A DNA stretch of 64,000 bases, from NCBI RefSeq assembly GCF_900403705.1, contig NZ_OUNR01000018.1, positions 185,250 to 249,249 on the forward strand, read 5' to 3'. How positions within the stretch are numbered: the first letter of the stretch is position 1; each line of letters starts with the position of its first letter. The notes under the pieces are model-generated. The model searched no databases. It was not told the origin of the DNA and worked only from the letters and a program-made list of their open reading frames with translations. Position numbers and translations under genes: made by a program. The stretch comes from Nitrospira lenta. GTDB taxonomy: Bacteria > Nitrospirota > Nitrospiria > Nitrospirales > Nitrospiraceae. Shown here in pieces: positions 55,459 through 63,960 of this stretch.

Positions 55459-56358
55459 TCATTCATGAATCGCAACGGGAGACTGCGAAGAATAAGTTAC
55501 ACTACGTATTTCTCTATGGGAAACAACGATGTCTCGGATAGATCCAAAATTGAAATCCGCAAGAAGCTGGCTCAATCGCGCCTGGGTCTTACCGAGATTC
55601 AAATAGTGCCGGATCTGTGATAGCCACGGTCCGTCCATACGAGGCTGATGAGGATCAATCTCCCAGGGATGGAGATACATAATCAGAGTTCTTCCCTGAC
55701 TTTCGAGTCGACGGAGTAGGGCCCTGGACACTGCGTAAGGGAACAACCTAAAGTATCCCCCTCCCGCCACAGGAATCTGAAATCCAAGTGCCTTATAGGT
55801 TGAGGGGGGAACCTCCCAGATTGCACCTGCCGGAGTGTAGATTTGAAACATTTCCGCAGGAAGCGTCCCCTTTTCCGTCCGATGAAATCGATCATAAACA
55901 CTGGAATCGTACTGATATCCTTCTTCAACTAAAATCGAGAGCGCCCACTCGGTCTCAGAGGTTATAGAAAAGCTGGGAGCTCGATACCCCACGACTGAAT
56001 TTCCAGTCAGATCTTCCAGAATATTTTTGGCCATTCGCACATCTTGACGAAACTGCTCCGGAGACTGGGCAGTTACTAGTTCGTGGCCATATCCATGGGA
56101 TGCCACCTCATGCCCCTGGGCCGCCAGCGACTTGACCAACTCTGGATGTCGCTCCGCGACCCATCCCAGAATGAAAAACGTGGCTTTCATTCCATGCTTG
56201 GCCAGCAGCTCAGCCAACAACTGCGTATTTCGCTCGACCCGGCTCTCGTACCGATCCCACTCTTGTCTCCTCGCATCTGACCAGAAGGCCGAAACCTGAA
56301 AGTGCTCCTCGACGTCAAAGGAGAGACAGTGAATAGGCTTCTCCACTAGCATGCTCAT
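55459..56358 (-). CDS. Polysaccharide deacetylase, DUF3473 type (exosortase-associated)
   Basis: 299 residues. CE4 motif 1 is LSFDVEEHFQVSAFW, motif 2 HEVASHGYGHELV supplies metal histidines, and GYRAPSFSIT is motif 3. The C-terminal part with VPPSTYKALGFQIPVAGGGYFRLFPY, in segments, and LHPWEIDPHQPR marks the DUF3473-containing group typical of exosortase/PEP-CTERM loci. It removes acetyl groups from glycan. The start ATG overlaps the priming-transferase stop as ATGA. No signal peptide is evident. Confidence 0.88.
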   Translation of the reverse strand: MSMLVEKPIHCLSFDVEEHFQVSAFWSDARRQEWDRYESRVERNTQLLAELLAKHGMKATFFILGWVAERHPELVKSLAAQGHEVASHGYGHELVTAQSPEQFRQDVRMAKNILEDLTGNSVVGYRAPSFSITSETEWALSILVEEGYQYDSSVYDRFHRTEKGTLPAEMFQIYTPAGAIWEVPPSTYKALGFQIPVAGGGYFRLFPYAVSRALLRRLESQGRTLIMYLHPWEIDPHQPRMDGPWLSQIRHYLNLGKTQARLSQLLADFNFGSIRDIVVSHREIRSVTYSSQSPVAIHE

Positions 56359-57443
56359 CGAGCGCCTTCTCCTCGCAGAATGACCCGTATTGTCTCAATC
56401 AGAATGCGAAGGTCTAGTCGCAAAGAGAGATACTTTACATAATAGAGATCATACTGCAGCTTCACGTGGGAATCTTCCGCCGAGGCTCCATACCGAAACT
56501 GAGTTTGAGCCCATCCGGTAATTCCAGGTCGAACAACGTGGCGGAGGTCATAAAACGGGATGACCGACCGCAATTCTTGAACGAAGACTGGTCGCTCAGG
56601 ACGTGGCCCCACCAGACTCATTTCCCCGTGAATCACATTAATGAGCTGCGGCAATTCATCGAGTCGCCACTTCCTCAAATACCACCCGACCCGTGAGATC
56701 CTGGGATCCCGCTCCGAGGTCCACCTGGCACCCGCTTTTTCTGCATCCGTAAACATGGAGCGAAACTTCCAGATCATATACGGCTGCGCCCGAAGTCCGA
56801 CCCGAACTTGCCGGTAGAAGATCGGCCCAGGAGAATCCAGCTTAATGAAGAGCCCAATCACGGCCAAGAGAGGGAGGATAACCACCAGACCTACCACTGC
56901 AATCAGCAGATCCATTGATCGCTTGATTGTTCGGACAACGATACCTCGCTTAAACTCCCTGGAGAAAATAATTGCGCTGGGTTTCAAGTCATCAATTGAA
57001 AGCCGCCCAGACTCTTCTTCATACAAATGATTTCCATCCCAGATATCGACCCCCATTCCCTTCAAATCAAGCAAGACCTGGACGGGAAGCACGGCCCGGC
57101 GATCCTCCAAACACACCGCAATGGTATCCACTCGATCGCGCTCAACAACTGAAAGAAGTTGGTCCATCGTCCCGAGAATCTTCACACCTGACAATTCTGT
57201 CCCAACTTGCGCGCTTTCCTTGGAGAGAAAGCCTATGACATCGGTAAACACTCTGCTCCTCGAAACAAGCACCGAGCACAGATTATTGGCGAGCGACCCA
57301 ATCCCTAAAATCAGGATTCGCCTCCGCGCTCCCGGCACCCTAAAGATCGCCTTAGGCGCATGATCAACGGGCAAGATCACCAGTTTCTCCGCGCGTGATC
57401 TATCTGAGTTGGGCACGGTGAGGTTCATAGATCTTATTGCCAT
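56355..57443 (-). CDS. Polyprenyl glycosylphosphotransferase lacking the N-terminal membrane domain
   Basis: 362 residues. Residues 40-160 form the CoA-binding_3-like cytoplasmic domain, one hydrophobic helix is at about 175-200 (MDLLIAVVGLVVILPLLAVI), and the catalytic end has SPGPIFYRQVRVG, MIWKFRSMFTDAE, DELPQLINVIHGEMSLVGPRP and RPGITGWAQ. This is the bac_transf domain that primes synthesis by moving a sugar-1-phosphate to undecaprenyl phosphate. WbaP-like relatives have about 460 residues with four to five N-terminal helices; these are absent. The start overlaps the kinase stop by 44 bases. Confidence 0.88.
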   Translation of the reverse strand: MAIRSMNLTVPNSDRSRAEKLVILPVDHAPKAIFRVPGARRRILILGIGSLANNLCSVLVSRSRVFTDVIGFLSKESAQVGTELSGVKILGTMDQLLSVVERDRVDTIAVCLEDRRAVLPVQVLLDLKGMGVDIWDGNHLYEEESGRLSIDDLKPSAIIFSREFKRGIVVRTIKRSMDLLIAVVGLVVILPLLAVIGLFIKLDSPGPIFYRQVRVGLRAQPYMIWKFRSMFTDAEKAGARWTSERDPRISRVGWYLRKWRLDELPQLINVIHGEMSLVGPRPERPVFVQELRSVIPFYDLRHVVRPGITGWAQTQFRYGASAEDSHVKLQYDLYYVKYLSLRLDLRILIETIRVILRGEGAR

Positions 57444-59706
57444 AGCTATAGTATGAATACGGTGAATCTTGCTCTTCCACTCCGTTCAAGATCACTCCCA
57501 GAGCCCGCTCTTGCCCCACCATTTTCAAAGCACTCATGACGGCGTCCCGAGGAGTCGTGCGGGCTCGAATCACGTGCGCCACGACATCTGCCATTCTCAC
57601 AATTAAGAGAGACTCCGCAACTGGCAGTAACGGTGGGGCATCAAGCACAATACATTCAAACTTTTCACGCAAACTATTAATGAGCTTGGACAACCGATCC
57701 ACGTGAGTGAGTGCCGCGATTCCAGATTGGATAATGCCTGCGGGAAGGATCCAGACCCCTAGCTGTTCATGATACTCAAGGCATTCTTCAAATTGTTTTT
57801 CCCCAAGCAATACTTCACTTAACCCCACGCTCAATTCCATCCCGGCGTAGGCATGAACCATCGGACGTTTCAAATCGCAGTCCACCAACACCGTCTTCTT
57901 ATTCAAATCTCTGGCAAAAACATGGGCGAGATTGAGGGCCGTAGATGTCTTTCCCTCTCCCATCAACGCACTCGACATAACGATCACTGTGCTTTCCTGC
58001 TGGCCTGCCATCAATCCAATTCTCGTTGCAGCAACTCGATACTGTTCCGCGACCACAGACCTTGGATACCACATCGCAACAAGTTCCGGGCCTACCGATA
58101 CCTGTCCACGCCCCACGGAGGATCCTCCGTTTGCAACGAGCAATCCTTCTTTTCGAAACCCTGGGAGCGCCAGCAAACGGTCCTTGCGCCGAGCTGTTTC
58201 CGCCGTCAGCTTTGCCCCCCCTGGCCAAGCCGACTGAAAGTGGGAGATTGTCGCAAAGACTGGCACTCCCAGTGTGACTTCGATTTCTTCGGCTGAGACA
58301 AAACCTCGTCGCAACATCTCAATCCCGAATGCGCTCCCAAACCCGAGCGCACATCCCACGGCCAACCCGCCGAACATGACAATAATCAGATTGGGCTTTT
58401 CCGGCCATGACGGCAGCCCTGCAGGCTCGATGATTCGCATTTGAGTCCCTTGATGTTTCTGCTCAAGGTTCCCCGCCATACCGACCGCCAACTTTTTCTC
58501 AAGCAAGGATTGGTAGTTCTTCTGGAGGTTTTCATAGTCGCGCTGAATTGACATCAGCTCTTGCTGATGCACGGTGGTGCCTTGAATTCTTGATTCATAC
58601 TTTCTGATATCTTCAGCGATACGAGCCTGGCGACGGTGAACCAGATCTACCTCTCGCACTATATCTTCCCGCTGCTTTATCAATTCCGATTTGTACGGGT
58701 CAATCTGTTTCCGTTTTACTCTTTTCGGTCCATCTGGCTCAGACGATTCAGGCTCAATATACAGTGCGACATACTCATCGGTAGTCATTGCTTGCAGTTG
58801 ACTCAGCTCATTCTTTACACGAGCGACATCGGGGTACGTTTCCTTGTACATTGACCGAAATCCAGCCAATGTCCGCTCAAGCTCACGAATCTTCACCAGC
58901 CTGGGATCTTTTTCTGCGCGCTTGGGGCTCACGTCACTAGAAGGATCCTCGTATTCCCTAAGTGCTTTATCCACAGACTCGAGACGAAGACTTAACGTCT
59001 TTTCCATCTCCTGTTGCGCCGAGACTTCACCTTCCAACCGATCGATCGCCCGCATGTTTGAGTCCATTTGCTCGGGCAACTGACCGAGATGGGACTGCTT
59101 AAAATGCGCGATGGCCAGCTCTTTGGACTCCAACTGGCCTTTTAAAGAATCCATTTCATGCTGAAGAAATTCGGTTGAACTTTCAGCAATTGCATTTCGA
59201 GATTTTGTATTTTCTTGGACAAAGAGATCTGCCAATCTCGCAGTCACGGCTTTGGCAATCGTAGGCTCTGCATCAGCAAAGGAGACTTTCAGCAATCCAC
59301 CCACCTGAGGCTCTATTGTAACTAAACTACGAAGGCGTGAGGCGACACTATTGTCAAGGGCAGGAGCGGCGTTATTTTTATCATAACCATACAGATGGAA
59401 TTCCTCAGCTACCTGAGTCAGCAATTCCCGTTTATAGAGAACCTCTCTCAATGCATCAATACGTGTCCCCATCGCGACGTCGGGTCGCTGTGTATCGCCA
59501 CCCGATTCGGGAGCATCAACACCTTTGACACCCCGCACCTTCTGCTCTTGAAAATAGAGAAGGGTGCTCGATCGATAGCTCTTGGGCAACCAATAGCACA
59601 CCAACGCAGCCACGCAGACACACACCACGATTGGAATGACAATCAGCCACTTATGATTTTTTATCGCCCTAAAGTATTCTTCGGGAGTACTTAATCCAGT
59701 AAACAA
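57400..59706 (-). CDS. Polysaccharide co-polymerase and BY-type tyrosine autokinase (Wzc-like)
   Basis: 768 residues. The N-terminal Wzz domain has a membrane helix near 18-36, a long coiled-coil periplasmic part with heptads (about 190-420), and a second helix near 450. The kinase domain has Walker A ALMGEGKTSTALNLA, Walker A' VLVDCDLKRPM and Walker B CIVLDAPPLLPV. The tail YSYYSYGNKIYEP is the tyrosine cluster that is phosphorylated. It controls chain length and export with Wza-like partners, and is probably reversed by the phosphatase at 11443. The start is TTG 59706, seven bases after AAGGAG. Confidence 0.92.
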   Translation of the reverse strand: MFTGLSTPEEYFRAIKNHKWLIVIPIVVCVCVAALVCYWLPKSYRSSTLLYFQEQKVRGVKGVDAPESGGDTQRPDVAMGTRIDALREVLYKRELLTQVAEEFHLYGYDKNNAAPALDNSVASRLRSLVTIEPQVGGLLKVSFADAEPTIAKAVTARLADLFVQENTKSRNAIAESSTEFLQHEMDSLKGQLESKELAIAHFKQSHLGQLPEQMDSNMRAIDRLEGEVSAQQEMEKTLSLRLESVDKALREYEDPSSDVSPKRAEKDPRLVKIRELERTLAGFRSMYKETYPDVARVKNELSQLQAMTTDEYVALYIEPESSEPDGPKRVKRKQIDPYKSELIKQREDIVREVDLVHRRQARIAEDIRKYESRIQGTTVHQQELMSIQRDYENLQKNYQSLLEKKLAVGMAGNLEQKHQGTQMRIIEPAGLPSWPEKPNLIIVMFGGLAVGCALGFGSAFGIEMLRRGFVSAEEIEVTLGVPVFATISHFQSAWPGGAKLTAETARRKDRLLALPGFRKEGLLVANGGSSVGRGQVSVGPELVAMWYPRSVVAEQYRVAATRIGLMAGQQESTVIVMSSALMGEGKTSTALNLAHVFARDLNKKTVLVDCDLKRPMVHAYAGMELSVGLSEVLLGEKQFEECLEYHEQLGVWILPAGIIQSGIAALTHVDRLSKLINSLREKFECIVLDAPPLLPVAESLLIVRMADVVAHVIRARTTPRDAVMSALKMVGQERALGVILNGVEEQDSPYSYYSYGNKIYEPHRAQLR

Positions 59707-59710
59707 TTCC

Positions 59711-61249
59711 CTACTCCTTCTTTAATACGCCCGATCCGACGGAACCACTACCTGCTCCCGTGCCTGCTGGAGTGATCGCGCTCTCTCCTGTTTCTTGGGA
59801 TGCGAAACTTCCCATTCCACCCATCCTAAAGAACGACTGGCTCGTAAAAGCGTAAGAGAGGGACAACATCACCATCTTTTTCGAAAAAGCATACTCACTC
59901 TGAGCTACAGCAGACTGTGCAAATGAGTTTGAAAAATGCAACCAATTATAGGTGAGGTTTACCAATACCGGCCCCAAGAGATAGCTAGCCCCAGCTGTTG
60001 CTCCAAGAGTATCAAAGCTGGAAATACTCGAATTTCCATGTGAGTAGTTCATTCCGGCCTGACCAGTAAGCTTCGAAGTGATTCCCATGTTTGCATTGAC
60101 ACCGACAACGTGCGTCTTCATTGGCCCTGCATTAAGGGCATAACTTGGAAAGATGCTGAAATTATAGCTCAGCGATGTCGTGAAGGCTCCTGGTGCAATG
60201 ACCCCTCCCGGAGCCAGGCTGCCAGGCACCCTGGGCAAATTATCAAACGGTCCCGGCGCCGCCCCCGCTTCCCGCAGCCCTTCAGAAAATGAACTGTACG
60301 TCATTGTGATCGTCCCAGTCGGGGCAAAGGTTGACTTGATTGATTGGCCTGGCACGGTTGACTCAATGGGGAGGGTAAAAATTCCGCCCCCACCAAGAGA
60401 CGTACTCAATTGCTTTGTCCAGAGCTTTGCCCAGTTCGCCGTCCCCGAAATGGTCGTAAAGGAACCCGACCCGCCGCCTGAGGCACCCCCTTGAATATAG
60501 TGAGACATGGTCGCGGTAGTCCCCACCGTGTCTGTCGGAGATATCTTCGTTGTCAGAGCGGTCATCGTTGTGTGCCCATCTGTATCGAACAGCTGGTTAT
60601 TGATACCGCCTGATTGATTCCCGAAGGTTAACTTTGTATAGCTATAACTAGCCGTGAGTACTGTATTCCGTGTGAGATCATATCCACCAGTAACCCCAAA
60701 ATTCATATTGTGCATCGACACACGGTTTGTGACGAGCCCTGTATCGATCGGAGAGCTAATACCGGTTGAACCGTAGCCAGTTCCGAACGCCCCGCCAGTC
60801 GTTGCTCCGAAACCACTTAATGATGGCGTAAACTGATAGGTTCCTCGAACGGACAATGCCGAGATACGCTGTGAAAAACTATTGGCCCATCGCTTCAAGT
60901 CCAACTGGCCAGCAACATTGATACCCGTGTAGTCGAGGCTGGGATTATTCACATACTTCGTGATATTAGCACCCACAGAAAAACTGCCATTTACGCGCGG
61001 ACCTGCGTGAGCGAGATTGATCTGAGGTCTCACTGTGGTCATAAAATCTTCTGCTTTAAAACCAGGACCCAATAATGTTTTCGGCGTGTAGAATACATTT
61101 GAATCATAGGTCTCCGAAACCGACAGCGTTGGGATGATGATCGTTTGGGCCAACACCGACGCCCCTGCCGTCCAACCTACAGCTAATACTGTAATGAAAA
61201 CAGCTTTTACGGCTCGCAGGCCAGCATTACGGTACAACAATGACGTCAC
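59711..61249 (-). CDS. Outer-membrane beta-barrel protein with signal peptide
   Basis: 512 residues beginning with a signal peptide (KAVFITVLAVGWTAGASVLAQ). The rest is alternating polar/hydrophobic with TLSVSETYDSNVFYTP at the start and aromatic-ending beta strands, ending just before a Gly/Ser-rich tail. Proteins of this type in exosortase-associated and Myxococcus Wzp-type loci form an outer-membrane barrel that works with short Wza-like proteins. The start is GTG 61249 and overlaps the Wza-like gene by 23 bases. A longer relative is known as the PEP-CTERM-associated TIGR03016-type protein. The export function is inferred from context. Confidence 0.78.
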   Translation of the reverse strand: MTSLLYRNAGLRAVKAVFITVLAVGWTAGASVLAQTIIIPTLSVSETYDSNVFYTPKTLLGPGFKAEDFMTTVRPQINLAHAGPRVNGSFSVGANITKYVNNPSLDYTGINVAGQLDLKRWANSFSQRISALSVRGTYQFTPSLSGFGATTGGAFGTGYGSTGISSPIDTGLVTNRVSMHNMNFGVTGGYDLTRNTVLTASYSYTKLTFGNQSGGINNQLFDTDGHTTMTALTTKISPTDTVGTTATMSHYIQGGASGGGSGSFTTISGTANWAKLWTKQLSTSLGGGGIFTLPIESTVPGQSIKSTFAPTGTITMTYSSFSEGLREAGAAPGPFDNLPRVPGSLAPGGVIAPGAFTTSLSYNFSIFPSYALNAGPMKTHVVGVNANMGITSKLTGQAGMNYSHGNSSISSFDTLGATAGASYLLGPVLVNLTYNWLHFSNSFAQSAVAQSEYAFSKKMVMLSLSYAFTSQSFFRMGGMGSFASQETGESAITPAGTGAGSGSVGSGVLKKE

Positions 61250-61850
61250 CAGCCTTCAGAATGAAATTGGCCTCCAAATTCTTCCCTTGCACAATGTCAA
61301 GATAAGGCACAGGAATCATGACCTGTTTGGTCTCACCTTGCGCATTCTTCACCATGCGAAGCACATGAACATTATTACGAGAAGCAAATGTCGTAAACCC
61401 TCCAGCATATGAGATCCCCTGAACTACACTTGTGAACGACTTAAGCGGAATTTTCCCGGGCTTCCCGACTTCACCGACCGCAAAAATATGGTAGCTATTG
61501 ATCTCTTTCACTTGGACAGATACCGTCGGAGTGGACATGAACTCAGCCAGGGCATCTGCCACATGCTTGGAAAGAACCTGAGCCGATAAACCTGCAGCCA
61601 TGACATCTCCGATAAGAGGCAAAGATATCTTTCCATCAGGCCTAACAATTACCTCTTTTGACAATTCCTGATTACGCCAGACAGTGACAAGTAAAACATC
61701 CTCCGGCCCAATGAGAAACTCGGTGGGGGGAAGAGACATTCCCGGATACTGAACATTCTGCTGAAAACAACCCTCTGTCACCACGACGGTAATAATCAGT
61801 ACCCCAGCAACGGTAAGGGTTTTCACCCACTCCCATATCTGAACGATCAT
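61227..61850 (-). CDS. Polysaccharide export (OPX/Wza-like) lipoprotein, short form
   Basis: 207 residues. The signal peptide ends with a lipobox-like VTEGC, so Cys near residue 28 may be acylated. The Poly_export domain follows (LIGPEDVLLVTVWRNQ, VRPDGKISLPLIGDV), then an SLBB domain with HIFAVGEVGKPGKIPLKS and DVIVVP at the end. It lacks the C-terminal amphipathic helix that forms the outer-membrane pore in full-length Wza, which suggests it relies on the neighbouring barrel. It is a paralogue of the gene at 61954, 103 bases away. Confidence 0.87.
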   Translation of the reverse strand: MIVQIWEWVKTLTVAGVLIITVVVTEGCFQQNVQYPGMSLPPTEFLIGPEDVLLVTVWRNQELSKEVIVRPDGKISLPLIGDVMAAGLSAQVLSKHVADALAEFMSTPTVSVQVKEINSYHIFAVGEVGKPGKIPLKSFTSVVQGISYAGGFTTFASRNNVHVLRMVKNAQGETKQVMIPVPYLDIVQGKNLEANFILKAGDVIVVP

Positions 61851-61953
61851 CGGCTTCTTACCTCTCCCAATATCTCACCTTTAGGCCACACCTCTGCTCT
61901 CCGCGTTTTGAAAAAACTGAGCTCAGAGGCAACCGAAATATACATATAGAGGC

Positions 61954-62637
61954 TTACCGACTTGGCAATACCACCATCGTCTCTGATGGCACAACAATCT
62001 GGTCGCCAGGCTTTAGCTCCATGTTCTGAATCGAACCATCACGAACGACAATATCGTCATAACTCGCCTTGAGCTTCGTCAACCCTTCCCCATCTTTGGA
62101 AAAACGGAAGATAACGATCTTATTTCTCGCTGCCATGGGGGTGAATCCACCGGCCACGGTAATCCCTTGCAAAAGGGTGGTTTTGCTCTTTAGCGGAAAC
62201 TTACCAGGTTTATTGACTTCCCCCAACACATAAATCTGATAGCTATTGACCTCCTTTACTAAGATCGAGATGGTTGGGTTCTCCATGTAAGCCCTGAGAC
62301 CAACAGAAATCTCCTCAGTCAGCTGGACTGGGGTTTTTGCAACCGCCGATATATCTCCCAGTAACGGAAGGGAAATTCTGCCATCAGGCCGTACCTGAAC
62401 TTGCTTAGAAAGATCTGCATTCTTCCAGACCGTAATTTCCAAAATATCCTCGGGGCCAATAATATACTCCGGCGTAACTATTAAGAGAGATTTGTCGGAT
62501 GAGCTGATCGGGGATTTCGCAGAAGAAGGCCCTCCTCCTCTTTTGATATCCGCATCCTGAGGAACTGCCAGTACTGGATCGAGAAAGAAACTCGTACTTA
62601 TTCCGACGATCACCAACAGAGTTTTAATACTTTGCAT
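61954..62637 (-). CDS. Polysaccharide export (OPX/Wza-like) protein, short form, second copy
   Basis: 227 residues from ATG 62637, nine bases after AAAGGAG; a longer frame to 62685 has no site. A signal peptide precedes IIGPEDILEITVWKNADLS and VRPDGRISLPLLGDIS, then YQIYVLGEVNKPGKFPLKSK and LKPGDQIVVPSETM. The domain order equals its paralogue at 61227 but it has no lipobox cysteine. Two adjacent copies of a short OPX are unusual and may form a hetero-oligomeric collar with the barrel at 59711. Confidence 0.88.
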   Translation of the reverse strand: MQSIKTLLVIVGISTSFFLDPVLAVPQDADIKRGGGPSSAKSPISSSDKSLLIVTPEYIIGPEDILEITVWKNADLSKQVQVRPDGRISLPLLGDISAVAKTPVQLTEEISVGLRAYMENPTISILVKEVNSYQIYVLGEVNKPGKFPLKSKTTLLQGITVAGGFTPMAARNKIVIFRFSKDGEGLTKLKASYDDIVVRDGSIQNMELKPGDQIVVPSETMVVLPSR

Positions 62638-62714
62638 ACGTGCAAACTCCTTTAGCGTAGACGGATTAACAAGAACGGCTAACACCGCCCATTTAGCGGC
62701 TAATTCCTGTCAAA

Positions 62715-63056
62715 TCAAAACATGAACTTGAGGCCCACCAAGTACGGACCAACCCCTTTTCCAAAAGGGACTCGCCTTGCCCACCTTACTTCAGCCAACG
62801 TAGGCGTCTCAGCGACCGTAACTGGAGTTGGCACAAAAACCTTCAGCACCTGCGCCACAGGAGGAGCATGCTCCATCAATATGAGCATCCCCCCACTGCT
62901 GATATTCAAGGAAAGCGCTTTGCCTTCACGACCTAATAGAGCAGGTTCATCCGCAGGTCTAGTCATTTCATATGGGATAGGTCGCAGCATCGCCACTCGA
63001 TCCCTATGACTTTCCCCACAATCGGTCATCGGCCATTCCCAGCTTATCTGTCCCAC
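62715..63056 (-). CDS. PilZ-domain protein (putative c-di-GMP receptor)
   Basis: 113 residues. The start is GTG 63056, seven bases after AAGGGAGG; the only ATG nearby in another frame stops at once. A PilZ domain covers most of the chain, with the NxSxxG element as LNISSGG and a final YLVGLKFMF strand. The upstream arginine motif is RVAMLR or RPIPYEMTR rather than the canonical RxxxR, so binding of c-di-GMP is not certain. As first gene of the export operon it may link the second messenger to polysaccharide export. Confidence 0.82.
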   Translation of the reverse strand: MGQISWEWPMTDCGESHRDRVAMLRPIPYEMTRPADEPALLGREGKALSLNISSGGMLILMEHAPPVAQVLKVFVPTPVTVAETPTLAEVRWARRVPFGKGVGPYLVGLKFMF

Positions 63057-63171
63057 ATCACGCCTCCCTTAGTAAGGATTGATTTCTTGGCTTCCCTATC
63101 CGCAATTTGAGGATTGGAATCTCCTGTAGCAGCTGACTCAACCTGCGCTACTCATACTCCAATCATACTGA

Positions 63172-63200
63172 ACTATAGGGAAGGCCTCCGAGGCTAACAA
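63172..63200 (-). promoter_or_regulatory. Putative sigma-70-like promoter for the PilZ/export operon
   Basis: On the minus strand TTGTTA (63200-63195) and TATAGT (63177-63172) are separated by 17 bases. The -10 fits five of six consensus positions and the -35 four of six. Transcription would start near 63165, leaving a leader of about 110 bases before the PilZ gene. This is by eye only; the region is short enough that a chance match is possible. Confidence 0.35.
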
Positions 63201-63208
63201 TACCGATG

Positions 63209-63235
63209 ATGTAGGCCAATATTCTCTAATGTAGG
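63209..63235. repeat. Two ATGTAGG direct repeats spaced 20 bases
   Basis: ATGTAGG occurs at 63209-63215 and 63229-63235, exactly two helical turns apart, upstream of both divergent genes. This spacing is typical of tandem activator sites. The regulator could be the adjacent LuxR-type protein. Confidence 0.35.
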
Positions 63236-63290
63236 TGTTGACTCCCCCTAAAGGGTTAGGTACTCTTTCTAGTATCGCTTCACTCGCTGC

Positions 63291-63303
63291 ACTCTATCAG
63301 AGT
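63291..63303. repeat. Inverted repeat ACTCT-ATC-AGAGT in the divergent control region
   Basis: Two five-base arms flank three bases about 50 bases before the LuxR-type start. LuxR-family HTH proteins commonly bind short inverted repeats, so an autoregulatory operator is possible, but a match of this length is often chance. Confidence 0.25.
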
Positions 63304-63351
63304 TTATTCAATTGTCTAGCAATACTGCTGTGTCTGTCGTAAAGAGAATCC

Positions 63352-63960
63352 ATGACTGAATCAACTCATCACGCCGATCAATCAGATGGCCTCGCCGACC
63401 AACGTGCTGGCTCAGGAATTGTTGTGTTAACGGCCGCTATGCAACTGCTCCACATGAACCGTCAAGCAACGGAGCTGGCTAAAAAAATCAACGCCGCGGA
63501 ACAGGCAGGATCGGCCGCTCGATCAGCCCATGGTGTTCTGCCAACAGCCCTCACTGAACTCTGCGGGGAAATCATTAAGGCTCTCCATGTTCGGACCGAA
63601 GCAAAAGACTGGGAGCAATTTGAACTCAAGCGGGTGAGCGGAGATCCCAGCCAACCCATTTTACTCCGAGGATTTGGCCTGCCGGATCGTGCCGGTGTGG
63701 AGCATGCTCGTCTGGTGGTCACCATGGAAGAGCTTGGAAGGAGGCAAAGCCTCAATACCGACCATGCCCGTGAAAAGTTTCAGCTTACGAATCGCGAACA
63801 AGCCGTGGTGGAACATTTGGCCAAAGGGTGGACCAATAAAGAAATCGCAAATGCTCTCCTCATTACAGAGCAAACCGTTAAAGAGCACATCAAACACATT
63901 ATGCGAAAGACGACGGCGACAACCCGCACAGGAATTCTAGTCCAGATCTTCAACTCCTGA
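63352..63960 (+). CDS. LuxR-family HTH transcriptional regulator
   Basis: 202 residues, the only intact plus-strand gene. The N-terminal 130 residues, with GIVVLTAAMQLLHMNRQA, look like a PAS-like sensory segment. The C-terminal GerE-type HTH is clear: LTNREQAVVEHLAKGWTNKE and ITEQTVKEHIKHIMRK. No receiver-domain Asp is evident, so it is not a classic response regulator. It diverges from the export operon with 295 bases between, so it is a strong candidate to control it. Ligand or signal is unknown. Confidence 0.88.
   Translation: MTESTHHADQSDGLADQRAGSGIVVLTAAMQLLHMNRQATELAKKINAAEQAGSAARSAHGVLPTALTELCGEIIKALHVRTEAKDWEQFELKRVSGDPSQPILLRGFGLPDRAGVEHARLVVTMEELGRRQSLNTDHAREKFQLTNREQAVVEHLAKGWTNKEIANALLITEQTVKEHIKHIMRKTTATTRTGILVQIFNS

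Larger units (their letters stand above)
63057..63351. promoter_or_regulatory. Divergent control region between the export operon and the LuxR-type gene
   Basis: 295 bases with no gene. It contains the putative minus-strand promoter at 63172-63200, a pair of ATGTAGG direct repeats, the interrupted palindrome CCCTAAAGGG at 63247-63256 and the inverted repeat ACTCT-ATC-AGAGT at 63291-63303. A plus-strand TTGACT at 63238-63243 with TACTCT 17 bases later could start the LuxR gene but its -10 is weak. The arrangement suits mutual regulation. Confidence 0.5.
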
